From assembly GCF_030122845.1 (NCBI RefSeq), contig NZ_CP126084.1, positions 5,170,501 through 5,234,500 of the forward strand: a stretch of DNA of 64,000 nt. The letters run 5' to 3'. Below, piece after piece: positions 1 to 8,592 of the stretch (position 1 is the first letter of the stretch; every line of letters starts with the position of its first letter). The notes under the pieces were generated by a model, which searched no databases, was not told the DNA's origin, and saw only the letters and a program-made list of their open reading frames with translations. This DNA is from Paenibacillus woosongensis. GTDB taxonomy: Bacteria > Bacillota > Bacilli > Paenibacillales > Paenibacillaceae. A program made the translations under genes and the position numbers.

Positions 1-993
1 TCCTATTCCCAAAGACGAATACGCAAAATTGTCCGCCGTTTTGGCCTGATTCCATTAAGATCAGAGTCAGTTGCGTCCTTTTACCGGAAGAATGCCATCA
101 TCCGAGTGCAGACGGAAAGTGGATCCTATGCGATGAAGCCCTTTTATCGAAGTTTATTACTTCGTTCAGGTACAATTGACCAAATAAAAACAACTGCAGA
201 TTATATACAATTCTTGATGAACAGCGGCTTCAATAATATGCCAAAATGGCTTAAGAGTAAGGACGGAAGGATATGGATTTTAAACCAAGGGAGGCCCTTC
301 TACGTAACTGCATGGATACATGGAAGGAAATTGGAGACACCAGCAGATTTCGAAAAACTTGGCCGGGCTCTTGCCTCTTTGCATTCCAGCCGTTTCCTTT
401 CCATGAATAGCACCTTTTTTGATCATATCCACTTATGGAAAAACCGGGATCGTCTCTTTCGTAGCCGAATGACAATAGCAAACCAAGCGAATCTATGGAC
501 TCATCGATGGTTCAAAAGGTTCGGAGCATCCTGCATCCAATTTTCGGATCGGACTTGGACTGAATTAAAGACCCCGGAGATTGCAAACCTCTTGAAGAAG
601 GAAATGGTCCGTCCCGCACTGATACACAACGATATTACTGCACATAACGTCATTATTTCCAATAACGGCCAGCTTTTTATCATCGATTGGGATCACATGA
701 AGTTAGGCTCTATCTATGTCGACCTAGCGATCACCCTTATGAACACAACTCAGTTTAATCCTGTTTTCATGCATTCGTTGTTAAAAGGGTACGAGGAACT
801 CCGTCCTCTAAACCACGCCGAGCGAAAATTGATTTCTGCCTTGTACCGGTTGCCTCGGGAAGCTTGGCATATTGCCCGGTTCCCTGATCACCCAAGAAGC
901 CGCAACATGCTGGATATTATGGAACAAACATGGCTTCTGCGGTTAAGGGCTATGGATGTATTAGATGAATGGGCAAACTCAGGCCCCAATTAA
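1..993 (+). CDS. CotS-like / APH-family phosphotransferase (5' end outside window)
   Basis: This is a protein-kinase-like phosphotransferase of the aminoglycoside phosphotransferase/CotS group, which in spore formers includes spore-coat-associated kinases. The catalytic segment IHNDITAHNVI is followed by IIDWDHMKLG, which matches the Brenner HxDxxxxN motif and the metal-binding D. A GTG at position 106 could start a 295-residue protein, but the same frame is open to the first base of the window. The upstream residues (RIRKIVRRFGLIPLRS) look like natural N-terminal family sequence, so I treat the gene as entering from outside. The substrate is unknown. A role in the spore coat is inferred only from family membership. 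Confidence 0.75.
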   Translation, partial: SYSQRRIRKIVRRFGLIPLRSESVASFYRKNAIIRVQTESGSYAMKPFYRSLLLRSGTIDQIKTTADYIQFLMNSGFNNMPKWLKSKDGRIWILNQGRPFYVTAWIHGRKLETPADFEKLGRALASLHSSRFLSMNSTFFDHIHLWKNRDRLFRSRMTIANQANLWTHRWFKRFGASCIQFSDRTWTELKTPEIANLLKKEMVRPALIHNDITAHNVIISNNGQLFIIDWDHMKLGSIYVDLAITLMNTTQFNPVFMHSLLKGYEELRPLNHAERKLISALYRLPREAWHIARFPDHPRSRNMLDIMEQTWLLRLRAMDVLDEWANSGPN

Positions 994-998
994 ATGAA

Positions 999-1271
999 TT
1001 ATAACTGAAACTCTAATTGAAAATCTCTTGGGTCATTCTCATATAATTCCTTATTTATTTCTACAGCCTCTTTACAACCAATCGCAAAATAAAATGCAAT
1101 TGTCTCCTCGGCAGAGCCCGCACAAATATCAGAATCTTGATAATTAATTTCGACTAACTGGCGTTTTCCATTTACTTCTCTCCATGCTCTTTTTATGAAT
1201 TGCGATGGATTCATATCATTTATTAATTCACACTCTTCGACCACTAACTTCCTATACGTTACATTGAACAT
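999..1271 (-). CDS. Small hypothetical protein (90 aa)
   Basis: I do not recognise this 90-residue acidic, probably cytoplasmic protein. It is taken as real because its ATG is preceded by a near-perfect ribosome site (GGAGGTAACTG-ATG) and the frame is clean. It has no signal peptide or membrane segment. It converges on the CotS-like gene, with only 5 bases between the stops. The strong hairpin at 1350-1374 insulates it from the genes further right. Confidence 0.6.
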   Translation of the reverse strand: MFNVTYRKLVVEECELINDMNPSQFIKRAWREVNGKRQLVEINYQDSDICAGSAEETIAFYFAIGCKEAVEINKELYENDPRDFQLEFQL

Positions 1272-1349
1272 CAGTTACCTCCAATTTAGACAAATACTAT
1301 CTCTAAATAAACAATCAGCGACTTCCATTATTATACGTGTGAAAAGGGG

Positions 1350-1374
1350 AATGGCGACCAATTTGGTCGCCATT
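1350..1374 (-). terminator. Intrinsic terminator hairpin
   Basis: A 12-bp perfect inverted repeat (AATGGCGACCAA / TTGGTCGCCATT) with a one-base loop lies just downstream of the minus-strand gene ending at 1420. The T-run is better on the plus strand (ATTTTG), so it may act in both directions. Confidence 0.55.
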
Positions 1375-1419
1375 TTGAACTAGTGTCATTTAAACTGTAT
1401 GCCAAAAACTTAGACAATT

Positions 1420-1797
1420 TTAAGTTGTCTGGTCCTCTACAATCTCTTGCACCTCTTGCAATTGCTGCTTCGCCAGCTCTAATCTTTCTTTATATTGCTG
1501 AACGGTGTCCATGTGTTCATTGTGCTGCTCTGCATTGAAGAGTGCATTTTCTGCGTGGGATATTGAATTAACCGCATGCTCAACCGTAGGTTCCCCTGGG
1601 TGCGACATCGCTTGCCTCACTGAACGATCCGCCTTTTGAACAGAGTTGCTCAGCAACGTGCTTGGATGATCCTGTTTCCAGCTTGTGTCTGAATGCTTAG
1701 CCAATGATGTACCATCCCTTCTGCCATTGAGATCATAATTATCAGGCATAGTATTGGGAATTGTCCCGGAATTATACATTGGTAAACAAGCTGGCAC
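1420..1797 (-). CDS. Hypothetical helical protein (about 119-125 aa)
   Basis: This protein is unrecognised. The first 45 residues are low in structure (Pro, Asn, Gly, Ser). The second half (from about residue 58) is a long amphipathic helix rich in E, Q, K and H and looks like a coiled coil. No signal peptide is present. The first possible start is GTG at 1797, right after the stop of the SLH/CAP gene at 1800. An ATG six codons later is an alternative. The close spacing suggests it was co-transcribed with the CAP-domain gene. Function is unknown. Confidence 0.5.
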   Translation of the reverse strand: MPACLPMYNSGTIPNTMPDNYDLNGRRDGTSLAKHSDTSWKQDHPSTLLSNSVQKADRSVRQAMSHPGEPTVEHAVNSISHAENALFNAEQHNEHMDTVQQYKERLELAKQQLQEVQEIVEDQTT

Positions 1798-1799
1798 AA

Positions 1800-2583
1800 T
1801 TACAGCGGCGTGTAGAAATTTTGAGTATAATATGGAACCTCATCTATGAATTTAACTCCAACTCCAAGTGTTGTATAGCCACTAGTCAACATATTATTCC
1901 GGTGCCCGGGCGAATTTAGCCAGCTGTAATGAGCATCGATGGCATTTATATGACCGCCTGCAATATTTTCACCTGTTGCCTTAAATTTGGTTAAGCCTTG
2001 AGCGGCCATTCGGTCACCAGGTGATTTGCCATCAGGATTAGTGTGGGCAAAAAAAGGTCTGCGCTTCTGCACGAGTTAAAGTGTCATTCGGAGCAAATCC
2101 CCCGACGCCTGATCCATTTTTACCTTCAGCAAAACCCTCATCTAACATGAATTGGACGGCTTCTGTCACCGTTAAAGTTGTACCCATCATTCCCGTCATC
2201 AATTGTGCTGCATGTCCACGTGTAATTGACTCATGGGGCTGTTGTTTTACCTGTAAATTCAACTCTTTGGCCAACCTATAGTAAGGCGCATGCCATATCT
2301 CATCGGCCTTTGCAGCTTCTATTTGCAATTCAGGGTATGTACGCAAAAGCATGACTAAAAATTCAGCCTCAGTAACTGATTTGGAGGGCTTAAATGATCC
2401 ATCCGGATAACCACTCGCTATCCCCTGATCCTTCGACCACATTATTTTCTCATAGGCCCAATGCGAGCTAGGCACATCTGCAAACATCGACGGGGCAGCC
2501 CAAATCCCCTTAGGCACTCCAATCCACACTGCTGCCGCAATGCTTACGACACCAGCTATCTTTAACCAACGATTTTTTCCCAC
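1800..2583 (-). pseudogene. Frameshifted SLH-CAP secreted protein
   Basis: The upstream frame encodes a signal peptide and SLH-type repeats (FADVPSSHWAYEKI; FAPNDTLTRAEA), modules that bind pyruvylated cell-wall polymer. The downstream frame encodes the C-terminal half of a CAP/SCP domain (GENIAGG, SWLNSPGHRNNML, GVGV). The frames meet at a run of seven T (2049-2055); with six T the protein would read through. The first ~35 residues of a normal CAP domain are also missing, so the join looks like a deletion plus a one-base shift. GTG at 2583, seven bases after AAGGGAG, is a better start than the ATG at 2604. Sequencing error, phase variation or decay are all possible. Confidence 0.7.
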
Positions 2584-2639
2584 AGCAATCTCCCTTAAAC
2601 TCATGATGTTCTTCTTCGCAATCCTTCATAATTTGACAA

Positions 2640-2668
2640 AATAAAAACCCTCTTATTAGAAGAGGGAT
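2640..2668 (-). terminator. Terminator of the hprK paralogue
   Basis: On the minus strand CCCTCTT-CTAAT-AAGAGGG is followed by TTTTTATTTT, a textbook intrinsic terminator about 50 bases after the hprK-like stop codon. Confidence 0.8.
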
Positions 2669-2718
2669 TCTATCTTATTTCAATCTATTTATTTCGACTC
2701 CTGTTCCAAAGTTCAGAG

Positions 2719-3636
2719 TCACTCCTGCATCTCGTTCTCAATCCGCTTCATGAACTCCTCAGCGGCGCTGTAGCCAAGCTGCTTGAGATACCAGTTGTTC
2801 GCTGCAGCCTCGATCAGACCAGCGACATCACGCCCTGGTTGAAGCTGGACTTCAATATGCGGTATCTTAACGCCTAGGTATTCCGTGAACTGAGGTTCTA
2901 CTTCCAGTTCATTGTTCAAAGAATTTTCCTCCCATGGGGCCAGCTCGATGTCCAGTACGATTCGCGTCTCGTCCTGAAAGGCCCTGCGTCCGTACTGCCG
3001 TACAACATTAATCAGGCCAACGCTGCGCAGCGCGAGGAATTCACGCGTGGTCTCATTATGCGTCCCGAGAAGAGTTGCGGGGCCGAGCTTCTTAAGCACC
3101 ACAATATCATCGGCCACGAATCGGTGGCCTCTCCGAATGAGCGTATGCGCTGTTTCGCTCTTGCCAATTCCCGACTTGCCCCGAAGAAGAACGCCTATAC
3201 CCGATACATTTACACACACGCCATGGATTGATATTTCAGGCGCAAGCGCCTTAATCAGATAGCTGTCCAGCTTGGCGATAAATTCCGTTGTCGTCTCCGT
3301 TGTCCGCAGCAGCGGGATACCTTCCTGTTCGCAGAATAAAATTAAATAGGGAATCTCCTGCTGCCCTGAAGTCACAATGAAGCATGGCGGATGATATTTG
3401 ACGACGTTTCCGATATGCAGCTTGCGTTCCTCAACGGTTAAGGTCAATAAATAGTTAATTTCCTTGCGGCCGAGCACCTGAACCCGGTTCATAGGGAAAA
3501 AATCAAAATACCCGACAAACTCCAGCCCAGGTCTATGCGTCCGTGGACGGGTAATCACACGGTCCATATGGCTGTCTCCCGCAAGCACTTCCAGATGGAA
3601 GGCTTCCTTCAGTTTTTGAACAGTGACCGTTTTCAT
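2719..3636 (-). CDS. hprK: HPr kinase/phosphorylase paralogue
   Basis: HPr kinase/phosphorylase phosphorylates HPr of the sugar PTS on a serine, creating the co-repressor of CcpA. The 305-residue length is normal. The C-terminal half has the P-loop GKSGIGKS (residues 153-160), the conserved H138 (SIHGV) before it and ADD at about 176-178. The family signature after the P-loop is present but divergent (LALRSVGLINVV), and it lacks the usual lgt neighbour, so it may be a second copy rather than the housekeeping one. It starts at ATG after AGGAGGAG and has its own terminator. Confidence 0.88.
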   Translation of the reverse strand: MKTVTVQKLKEAFHLEVLAGDSHMDRVITRPRTHRPGLEFVGYFDFFPMNRVQVLGRKEINYLLTLTVEERKLHIGNVVKYHPPCFIVTSGQQEIPYLILFCEQEGIPLLRTTETTTEFIAKLDSYLIKALAPEISIHGVCVNVSGIGVLLRGKSGIGKSETAHTLIRRGHRFVADDIVVLKKLGPATLLGTHNETTREFLALRSVGLINVVRQYGRRAFQDETRIVLDIELAPWEENSLNNELEVEPQFTEYLGVKIPHIEVQLQPGRDVAGLIEAAANNWYLKQLGYSAAEEFMKRIENEMQE

Positions 3637-3757
3637 GATGTTCTCCTCCTGCGGTTAAGGCGTCCTGGCATACGCCTGTTGTTCATTACTCGATTTCGAA
3701 TATATTCAACAGCCGGGAGGGTTGTTCCTGCTAGGATGCCCAGATGCCAAAATTTTC

Positions 3758-3817
3758 TTGACAACCCGCCAATGCGGATATATATTTAGTGACAATGATA
3801 ATCATTATCATAATGTC
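3758..3817 (+). promoter_or_regulatory. Fur-controlled promoter of the siderophore importer
   Basis: TTGACA (3758-3763), a 17-bp spacer and TATATT (3781-3786) form a near-consensus sigma-A promoter. TGATAATCATTATCA (3796-3810) directly downstream is a perfect 7-1-7 Fur box inside a longer palindrome (3791-3817). Fur bound here would cover the start point, so the operon should be expressed under iron starvation. Confidence 0.9.
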
Positions 3818-3856
3818 GGGCCACAATTACATTTTTTATAAAGGAAGGGGACTTGC

Positions 3857-4945
3857 ATGAATTCAAAACGAAAGTTCTCATTTAAACCATGGCTTGTCTC
3901 ATTGGGTCTTGTACTGGCGCTAGCGGGTTGCTCAGGCCAACAACAATCCAGCTCAACACCAGGCGAAGGTGCTTCGGTAAATACTGAAACGCCCAAAACG
4001 GAAGCTCCCGCTGCCCAGGAGACAAATGCTGAATATCCGATTGTAATCAAGCATGCTTTTGGAGAAACCACCATCGACAGCAAGCCTGAACGAGTCGCTA
4101 CCATTCAATGGGCCAATCATGATGTTGTTCTCGCTCTTGGCGTTGTACCTGTAGGCTTCTCGGCTGCGAATTATGGTGTTCAGGATGACAGCGGACTGCT
4201 GCCTTGGACAGCTGATAAGCTCAAGGAACTTGGCGTAAATGACCCGAATGTGTTCCAAGATACGGACGGCCTTGACTTTGAGGCGATTTCAGACGCAGAC
4301 CCGGATGTCATTCTTGCAGCTTACTCCGGTATTACGCAGGAAGACTATGATATTCTTAGCCAAATCGCTCCGGTGGTGGCCTATCCGACCACTCCTTGGT
4401 TAACCACTTGGCGTGAGCAAGTCCTGCTAAATGCAACAGGCATGGGTATGAAAGCGGAAGGCGAACAGCTCATTAAGGACACGGAGAAACTGATCAAGGA
4501 AAAGGCCAGCGAGCATCCTCAGATCCAAGGCAAAAAAGTAGTCTGGGTCAACTTCTCGGCGAAAGACATGTCCAAACTACATATTTATACGCCTGCAGAC
4601 CCTCGCGGCTCTTTTCTGGAGGAATTAGGACTGGTCTATCCTGAAAGTGTTACGAAGCTGATTGCGGATCCGACCAGCTACTCCATGAATTTAAGCGCCG
4701 AGAATGCAGACATGCTTAACGATGCGGATATTTTGATCGGGTATGGCGGCGAAGACTTGTATAATGCCGTGAAAGCAGATCCCCTGCTGGGCAAAATTCC
4801 AGCGATCGAAAGAGGCTCTGTCGTGTTTATCGGCGACGGTACGCCTCTGGCAGCTTCCGGAAACCCCAATCCGCTTTCAATCGCATATACCATTGATGAA
4901 TATCTCGGATTAATCGATGGAGCTATCCGTAAGATCAATGAATAG
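3857..4945 (+). CDS. Ferric-siderophore-binding lipoprotein
   Basis: This is the extracellular substrate-binding component of an iron-siderophore ABC importer (FecB/FhuD fold). A lipoprotein signal ends in the lipobox LAGC (cysteine near residue 25), followed by a Ser/Gln/Pro linker. The mature part opens with the family pattern (IVIKHAFGETTIDSKPERVATI) and continues with VVLALGVVPVGFS and DPDVILAAYSG. The ligand cannot be named from sequence; catecholate/hydroxamate/citrate binders of this type (YfiY, FecB) look alike. It is the first gene of a four-gene operon behind a Fur box, with ribosome site AAGGAAGGGG. Confidence 0.9.
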   Translation: MNSKRKFSFKPWLVSLGLVLALAGCSGQQQSSSTPGEGASVNTETPKTEAPAAQETNAEYPIVIKHAFGETTIDSKPERVATIQWANHDVVLALGVVPVGFSAANYGVQDDSGLLPWTADKLKELGVNDPNVFQDTDGLDFEAISDADPDVILAAYSGITQEDYDILSQIAPVVAYPTTPWLTTWREQVLLNATGMGMKAEGEQLIKDTEKLIKEKASEHPQIQGKKVVWVNFSAKDMSKLHIYTPADPRGSFLEELGLVYPESVTKLIADPTSYSMNLSAENADMLNDADILIGYGGEDLYNAVKADPLLGKIPAIERGSVVFIGDGTPLAASGNPNPLSIAYTIDEYLGLIDGAIRKINE

Positions 4946-5978
4946 TTCTGCGATTCCAAAAAAACAACGCACAAACTCGCATACCCCGAGGAACTTCACG
5001 ATGGTTCTGGTGATTTGTTTGATTCTGCTGGGGGTATGCGTGATTGCCTCTCTGGTCTTAGGCTCTCGGCTGATCAGCTTCCACGAACTGATCGACGGTT
5101 TATTCTGCCGAGACGTCGACTCCTACGGGGCAAACGTCGTTCGCAAGCGAATTTCCCGAACCGTATTCAGTTTGCTTGGCGGTGCGGCACTGGGAATTTC
5201 CGGGGCGCTGATGCAATCGGTCACACGCAACCCGATTGCCGACCCGAGTATACTCGGAGTCAACACAGGCGCGTCCTTGTTTGTAGTTGGCGGGATTGCA
5301 TTCCTGAATATCAGCACCGCTAATCAATATATTTGGCTGGCTCTAGCCGGGGCTGCCATTACGGCAGTTTTCGTATTCGGAATAGGCTCGATGGGGCGTG
5401 GCGGCGCCACGCCCATTAAGCTTGTATTGGCGGGAGCCGCCACAAGCGCCGCTCTTTCCTCTCTGGTCACAGCTATCATGATTCCACGCTCTTATGTCAT
5501 GGATCAATTCAGGTTTTGGCAAGTAGGAAGCGTCGGTTCCGCAACCTGGAGCGGGATTGCAACCTTCGCCCCGTTTCTGATTGTTGGCATATTGATAGCT
5601 GTAATTACGGCCCCAGCATTGAATGCGCTGGCACTGGGAGACGAAGTTGCAACCGGCCAGGGCGTTCGCACAGGAATGCTAAGGCTTGTTGCAGCTCTTG
5701 CAGGGGTTCTCTTGTGCGGTGCAACGACCGCGCTGGCAGGCCCTATTGGTTTTGTCGGGCTGTTGGCCACTCACGCCATTCGCCTGATTCTCGGCCCTGA
5801 CTTGCGGTTTGTTATCCCGATGTCAGCGATGTCGGGAGCCATTATTTTAACGATATCTGATGTATGCGGCAGGCTCATCGGCAGTCCCGGAGAGCTTGAG
5901 GTCGGCGTCGTAACCGCGTTCATAGGAGCTCCAATACTCATCATTTTAGCGATGAAATCGAAAGTGCGTTCATTATGA
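4938..5978 (+). CDS. FecCD-family siderophore permease 1
   Basis: A polytopic permease of the BtuC/FecCD family that forms half of the membrane channel for ferric siderophore. It has about nine to ten hydrophobic segments and the family hallmarks SGALMQSVTRNPIADPSILGVNTGA and GPIGFVGLLATHAIR near the C-terminus, the site that contacts the ATPase. An ATG at 4917 is possible, but ATG at 4938, overlapping the stop of the binding-protein gene (ATGAATAG), is the more natural coupled start. Its own stop overlaps the next start (ATGA). Confidence 0.92.
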   Translation: MNSSAIPKKQRTNSHTPRNFTMVLVICLILLGVCVIASLVLGSRLISFHELIDGLFCRDVDSYGANVVRKRISRTVFSLLGGAALGISGALMQSVTRNPIADPSILGVNTGASLFVVGGIAFLNISTANQYIWLALAGAAITAVFVFGIGSMGRGGATPIKLVLAGAATSAALSSLVTAIMIPRSYVMDQFRFWQVGSVGSATWSGIATFAPFLIVGILIAVITAPALNALALGDEVATGQGVRTGMLRLVAALAGVLLCGATTALAGPIGFVGLLATHAIRLILGPDLRFVIPMSAMSGAIILTISDVCGRLIGSPGELEVGVVTAFIGAPILIILAMKSKVRSL

Positions 5979-7006
5979 GAAATCAATCGATCGAATTTAT
6001 TATGGCAGGCAGACGTCAAAGACGCCGCCGCTGGATTCTTGTCACTAGCCTTCTTGCTGTACTTGCAGGCATGCTTTGCTGCGCTATGCTTTTACTGGGG
6101 AGCACCATTTATCCGGTGCAAGATGTCCTTCGGGCACTTTCGGGAGAACACCTCAAAGGCGTGTCTTTTGCGGTGAATACGATTCGTTTGCCGAGAATGC
6201 TGGCAGGTCTTTTTGCCGGATTTGCCTTCGGCATTGCCGGGTATACATTCCAGACCATGCTGCGCAATCCCCTCGCGAATCCGAATGTCATCGGGATTAC
6301 TTCCGGCTCAAGCGCGGCGGCTGTTTTTTGCATCATCGTGCTTCATTCAAGCAGAGCTGTCGTTTCCGCTGCCTCCGTCATTGCCGGGCTTGCTACCGTC
6401 CTATTCATTTATATGTTATCCAGAGGAAGATCCTTCTCGGTCGGGCGATTGATCCTGGTCGGAATAGGCATCCAGGCCATGCTTGACGCGGTGATATCCT
6501 ATCTTCTGCTCGTTAGCGCGCAACAGGATATTCCCGCAGCACTAAGGTGGCTCACCGGCAGTCTGAATGGCTCTCAAATGCACGAGCTCCCGCCTCTTGT
6601 CATTACCGTTATTATTGCTGCACCTATCATTACTGTGCTGGGAAAACATCTGGATATATTGGAACTAGGAGAGCAATCGGCTTCTTCTCTTGGTGTAGAT
6701 ACCGACAAGACAAGAATCGCCCTCATTGTGAGCTCCGTCTGCATGATAGCGATGGCTACCGCAACCACGGGTCCAATAGCCTTTGTCTCCTTCCTTTCAG
6801 GGCCGATCGCAAAAAGACTGGTCGGCGTTGGCTTCTCCAACGTCATTCCGGCAGGCCTGGTTGGTGTTAATTTGGTTTTGGCAGCAGATCTGATTGGACA
6901 ATTTGCTTTTGAGTACAGATTCCCTGTAGGTATTATCACCGGGTTACTCGGGGCGCCATATTTGATCTTCCTGCTCATCCGGATGAATCGAAAGGGAGAA
7001 TTATAA
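5975..7006 (+). CDS. FecCD-family siderophore permease 2
   Basis: The second FecCD/BtuC-type permease, pairing with the preceding gene to make the heterodimeric channel. Hallmarks are GYTFQTMLRNPLANPNVIGITSGSS and GPIAFVSFLSGPIAKRL. An arginine-rich N-terminus (RRQRRRRW) precedes the first membrane helix, consistent with the positive-inside rule. Start and stop overlap both neighbours by four bases or fewer, so translation is coupled through the operon. Confidence 0.92.
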   Translation: MRNQSIEFIMAGRRQRRRRWILVTSLLAVLAGMLCCAMLLLGSTIYPVQDVLRALSGEHLKGVSFAVNTIRLPRMLAGLFAGFAFGIAGYTFQTMLRNPLANPNVIGITSGSSAAAVFCIIVLHSSRAVVSAASVIAGLATVLFIYMLSRGRSFSVGRLILVGIGIQAMLDAVISYLLLVSAQQDIPAALRWLTGSLNGSQMHELPPLVITVIIAAPIITVLGKHLDILELGEQSASSLGVDTDKTRIALIVSSVCMIAMATATTGPIAFVSFLSGPIAKRLVGVGFSNVIPAGLVGVNLVLAADLIGQFAFEYRFPVGIITGLLGAPYLIFLLIRMNRKGEL

Positions 7007-7833
7007 TGAAACCGACACATATTTTTCAGGCGGAACAGGTCGTAGCGGGCTATGATCATAAAACAGTGATCCACGGAGTAAGCCTTGGTATTCCCAGCCA
7101 TCAAATCAGCGTTATTATTGGGGCAAACGGCTGCGGGAAGTCCACGCTTCTGAAAACACTGGCGAGACTGATCAAGCCTGTATCCGGCAGCATCACCCTT
7201 GACGGAAAACCTATCGGCAAAATTGCGCCAAAGAAATTGGCCAGGGTCATCGGGCTGCTGCCGCAATCCCCTATCGTTCCAGAGGGAATTTCAGTCGCGG
7301 ATTTGGTGGGGCGAGGAAGGTTCCCGCACCAATCCTGGCACACCGGATGGACCAAAAAGGATGCCGAGGCCGTTGCCGAAGCGATGAGGATTATGGACAT
7401 AACGGAGCTTGCCAATCACCATATCGACGAGCTGTCAGGCGGTCAAAGGCAGCGCGTATGGATTGCCATGGCTCTGGCGCAGCAAACCGACATTTTATTT
7501 CTCGATGAACCGACAACCTTTCTGGACATCACCTATCAAGTCGAAATTCTTGACCTGCTCACAGACCTTAACCGGAAATACGGAACAACGATTGTTATGG
7601 TTCTTCATGATATCAACTTGTCCGCGCGGTATGCAGACTATATTTTTGCGCTTCAAGAAGGAAAGCTTATGGCAGAGGGTGAACCATCCAAGGTAATTAC
7701 AAGCACTTTAGTTAAAGACATTTTTGGACTGGATTGCACGGTGATCAAAGACCCCGTTTCAGGCTCACCTTTGGTAATACCCAAAGGACGATATCATGTT
7801 AATGATGAATATTCTCCTGAAAAAGGTGATTAA
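7006..7833 (+). CDS. Siderophore ABC importer ATPase
   Basis: The ATPase that powers the siderophore importer (FepC/FecE/YusV type). Visible are Walker A (GANGCGKST, about residue 40), a Q-loop (LLPQSP), the ABC signature LSGGQRQR, Walker B (ILFLDEPTTFLD) and the switch histidine (LHDINLS). The 275-residue length is normal. It is the last gene of the Fur-controlled operon, and its ATG overlaps the permease stop (TAATG). In B. subtilis one such ATPase (YusV) serves several importers, so it could work with other permeases too. Confidence 0.93.
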   Translation: MKPTHIFQAEQVVAGYDHKTVIHGVSLGIPSHQISVIIGANGCGKSTLLKTLARLIKPVSGSITLDGKPIGKIAPKKLARVIGLLPQSPIVPEGISVADLVGRGRFPHQSWHTGWTKKDAEAVAEAMRIMDITELANHHIDELSGGQRQRVWIAMALAQQTDILFLDEPTTFLDITYQVEILDLLTDLNRKYGTTIVMVLHDINLSARYADYIFALQEGKLMAEGEPSKVITSTLVKDIFGLDCTVIKDPVSGSPLVIPKGRYHVNDEYSPEKGD

Positions 7834-7860
7834 CACGCCTCCTACGGAATGGCAAATTTT

Positions 7861-7885
7861 AAGGACATCCTTAGCGGATGTCCTT
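7861..7885 (+). terminator. Hairpin ending the siderophore operon
   Basis: AAGGACATCC-TTAGC-GGATGTCCTT is a 10-bp perfect stem 28 bases after the operon's last stop. The T-run after it is weak (ATTTG). Confidence 0.65.
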
Positions 7886-8002
7886 ATTTGCGTTCCCTAA
7901 CCCATCTAATGTATCTTTACATTGAACAATTGATATCCTAATGATAAGATTTAATGTGAATTGGACTATTTGTTATAAATATACATTATGTTGAGGTGTC
8001 AG

Positions 8003-8086
8003 ATGAAATTCTTTAAGTTTGTTGCCCTCACCCTATCCATAATCGCTGTGTTATTTACAGGGGCAGTCTTATATGTCCTAAACTAG
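8003..8086 (+). CDS. 27-residue hydrophobic peptide
   Basis: A tiny frame of 27 codons starts at ATG after TTGAGGTGTC and encodes one predicted membrane helix. It begins with K and F residues (MKFFKF) and continues with a stretch of Ala, Leu, Val and Ile. It stands alone between the iron operon and the SASP gene. Single-pass micro-proteins of this kind are common in Bacillales, but no family is recognisable here. A promoter is not obvious. It could also be chance. Confidence 0.35.
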   Translation: MKFFKFVALTLSIIAVLFTGAVLYVLN

Positions 8087-8110
8087 AGTATCTTTAGCAT
8101 CAATTCGCGG

Positions 8111-8401
8111 TTACTCATTAATCTGCTGATTCTTTTTCGCTAGCTGCTGCTCAGCAAGCCGAACCATTTCCCGGACCATGGAGCCGCCAATTTTACCGCC
8201 AACCTGGCCGACCGATTCCGTCGTCAAATCACCATTTCCATCAGGCTGTAAAGGAACCCCTAATTCCTCCGCTACTTCATATTTGACATCGTCCGGCCGG
8301 TTGGGGTCCACAGTATATCCTTCGCGCCTCATCACCTCTGCTTTAAAAGCCTGCATGCCTTCTTCCGCTCCTGGCACGACATATTTCCTTCTTCTTGCCA
8401 T
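8111..8401 (-). CDS. Alpha/beta-type small acid-soluble spore protein
   Basis: SASPs coat and protect DNA in dormant spores and are degraded by GPR at germination. The family layout is visible: VPGAEEGMQAFKAEVMRR, then YEVAEELGVPL, which resembles the GPR cleavage region, then VGGKIGGSMVREMVRLAEQQL at the C-terminus. ATG at 8401 follows AGAGGTG at a good distance. The GTG twelve bases further upstream is part of that ribosome site, so I use the shorter 96-residue form. The basic MARRRKY start is longer than in classical SspA/B proteins. Expression in the forespore (sigma-G) is expected from the family. Confidence 0.85.
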   Translation of the reverse strand: MARRRKYVVPGAEEGMQAFKAEVMRREGYTVDPNRPDDVKYEVAEELGVPLQPDGNGDLTTESVGQVGGKIGGSMVREMVRLAEQQLAKKNQQINE

Positions 8402-8592
8402 TTCGATGAACACCTCTTATGCTTTTCCCCTAACATGCCCGGAAATCGTAACATTCATTCCGATTCACTTTAACAACTGCTGCCTTCCTCAAATAATTCA
8501 TAATTTCAGACTAAAATCAGCATCATCTGTAATATACGATACAGATTTATATTAGCTCGAATAAGACAACAGTTGATAAAGGAGTCACCGCT

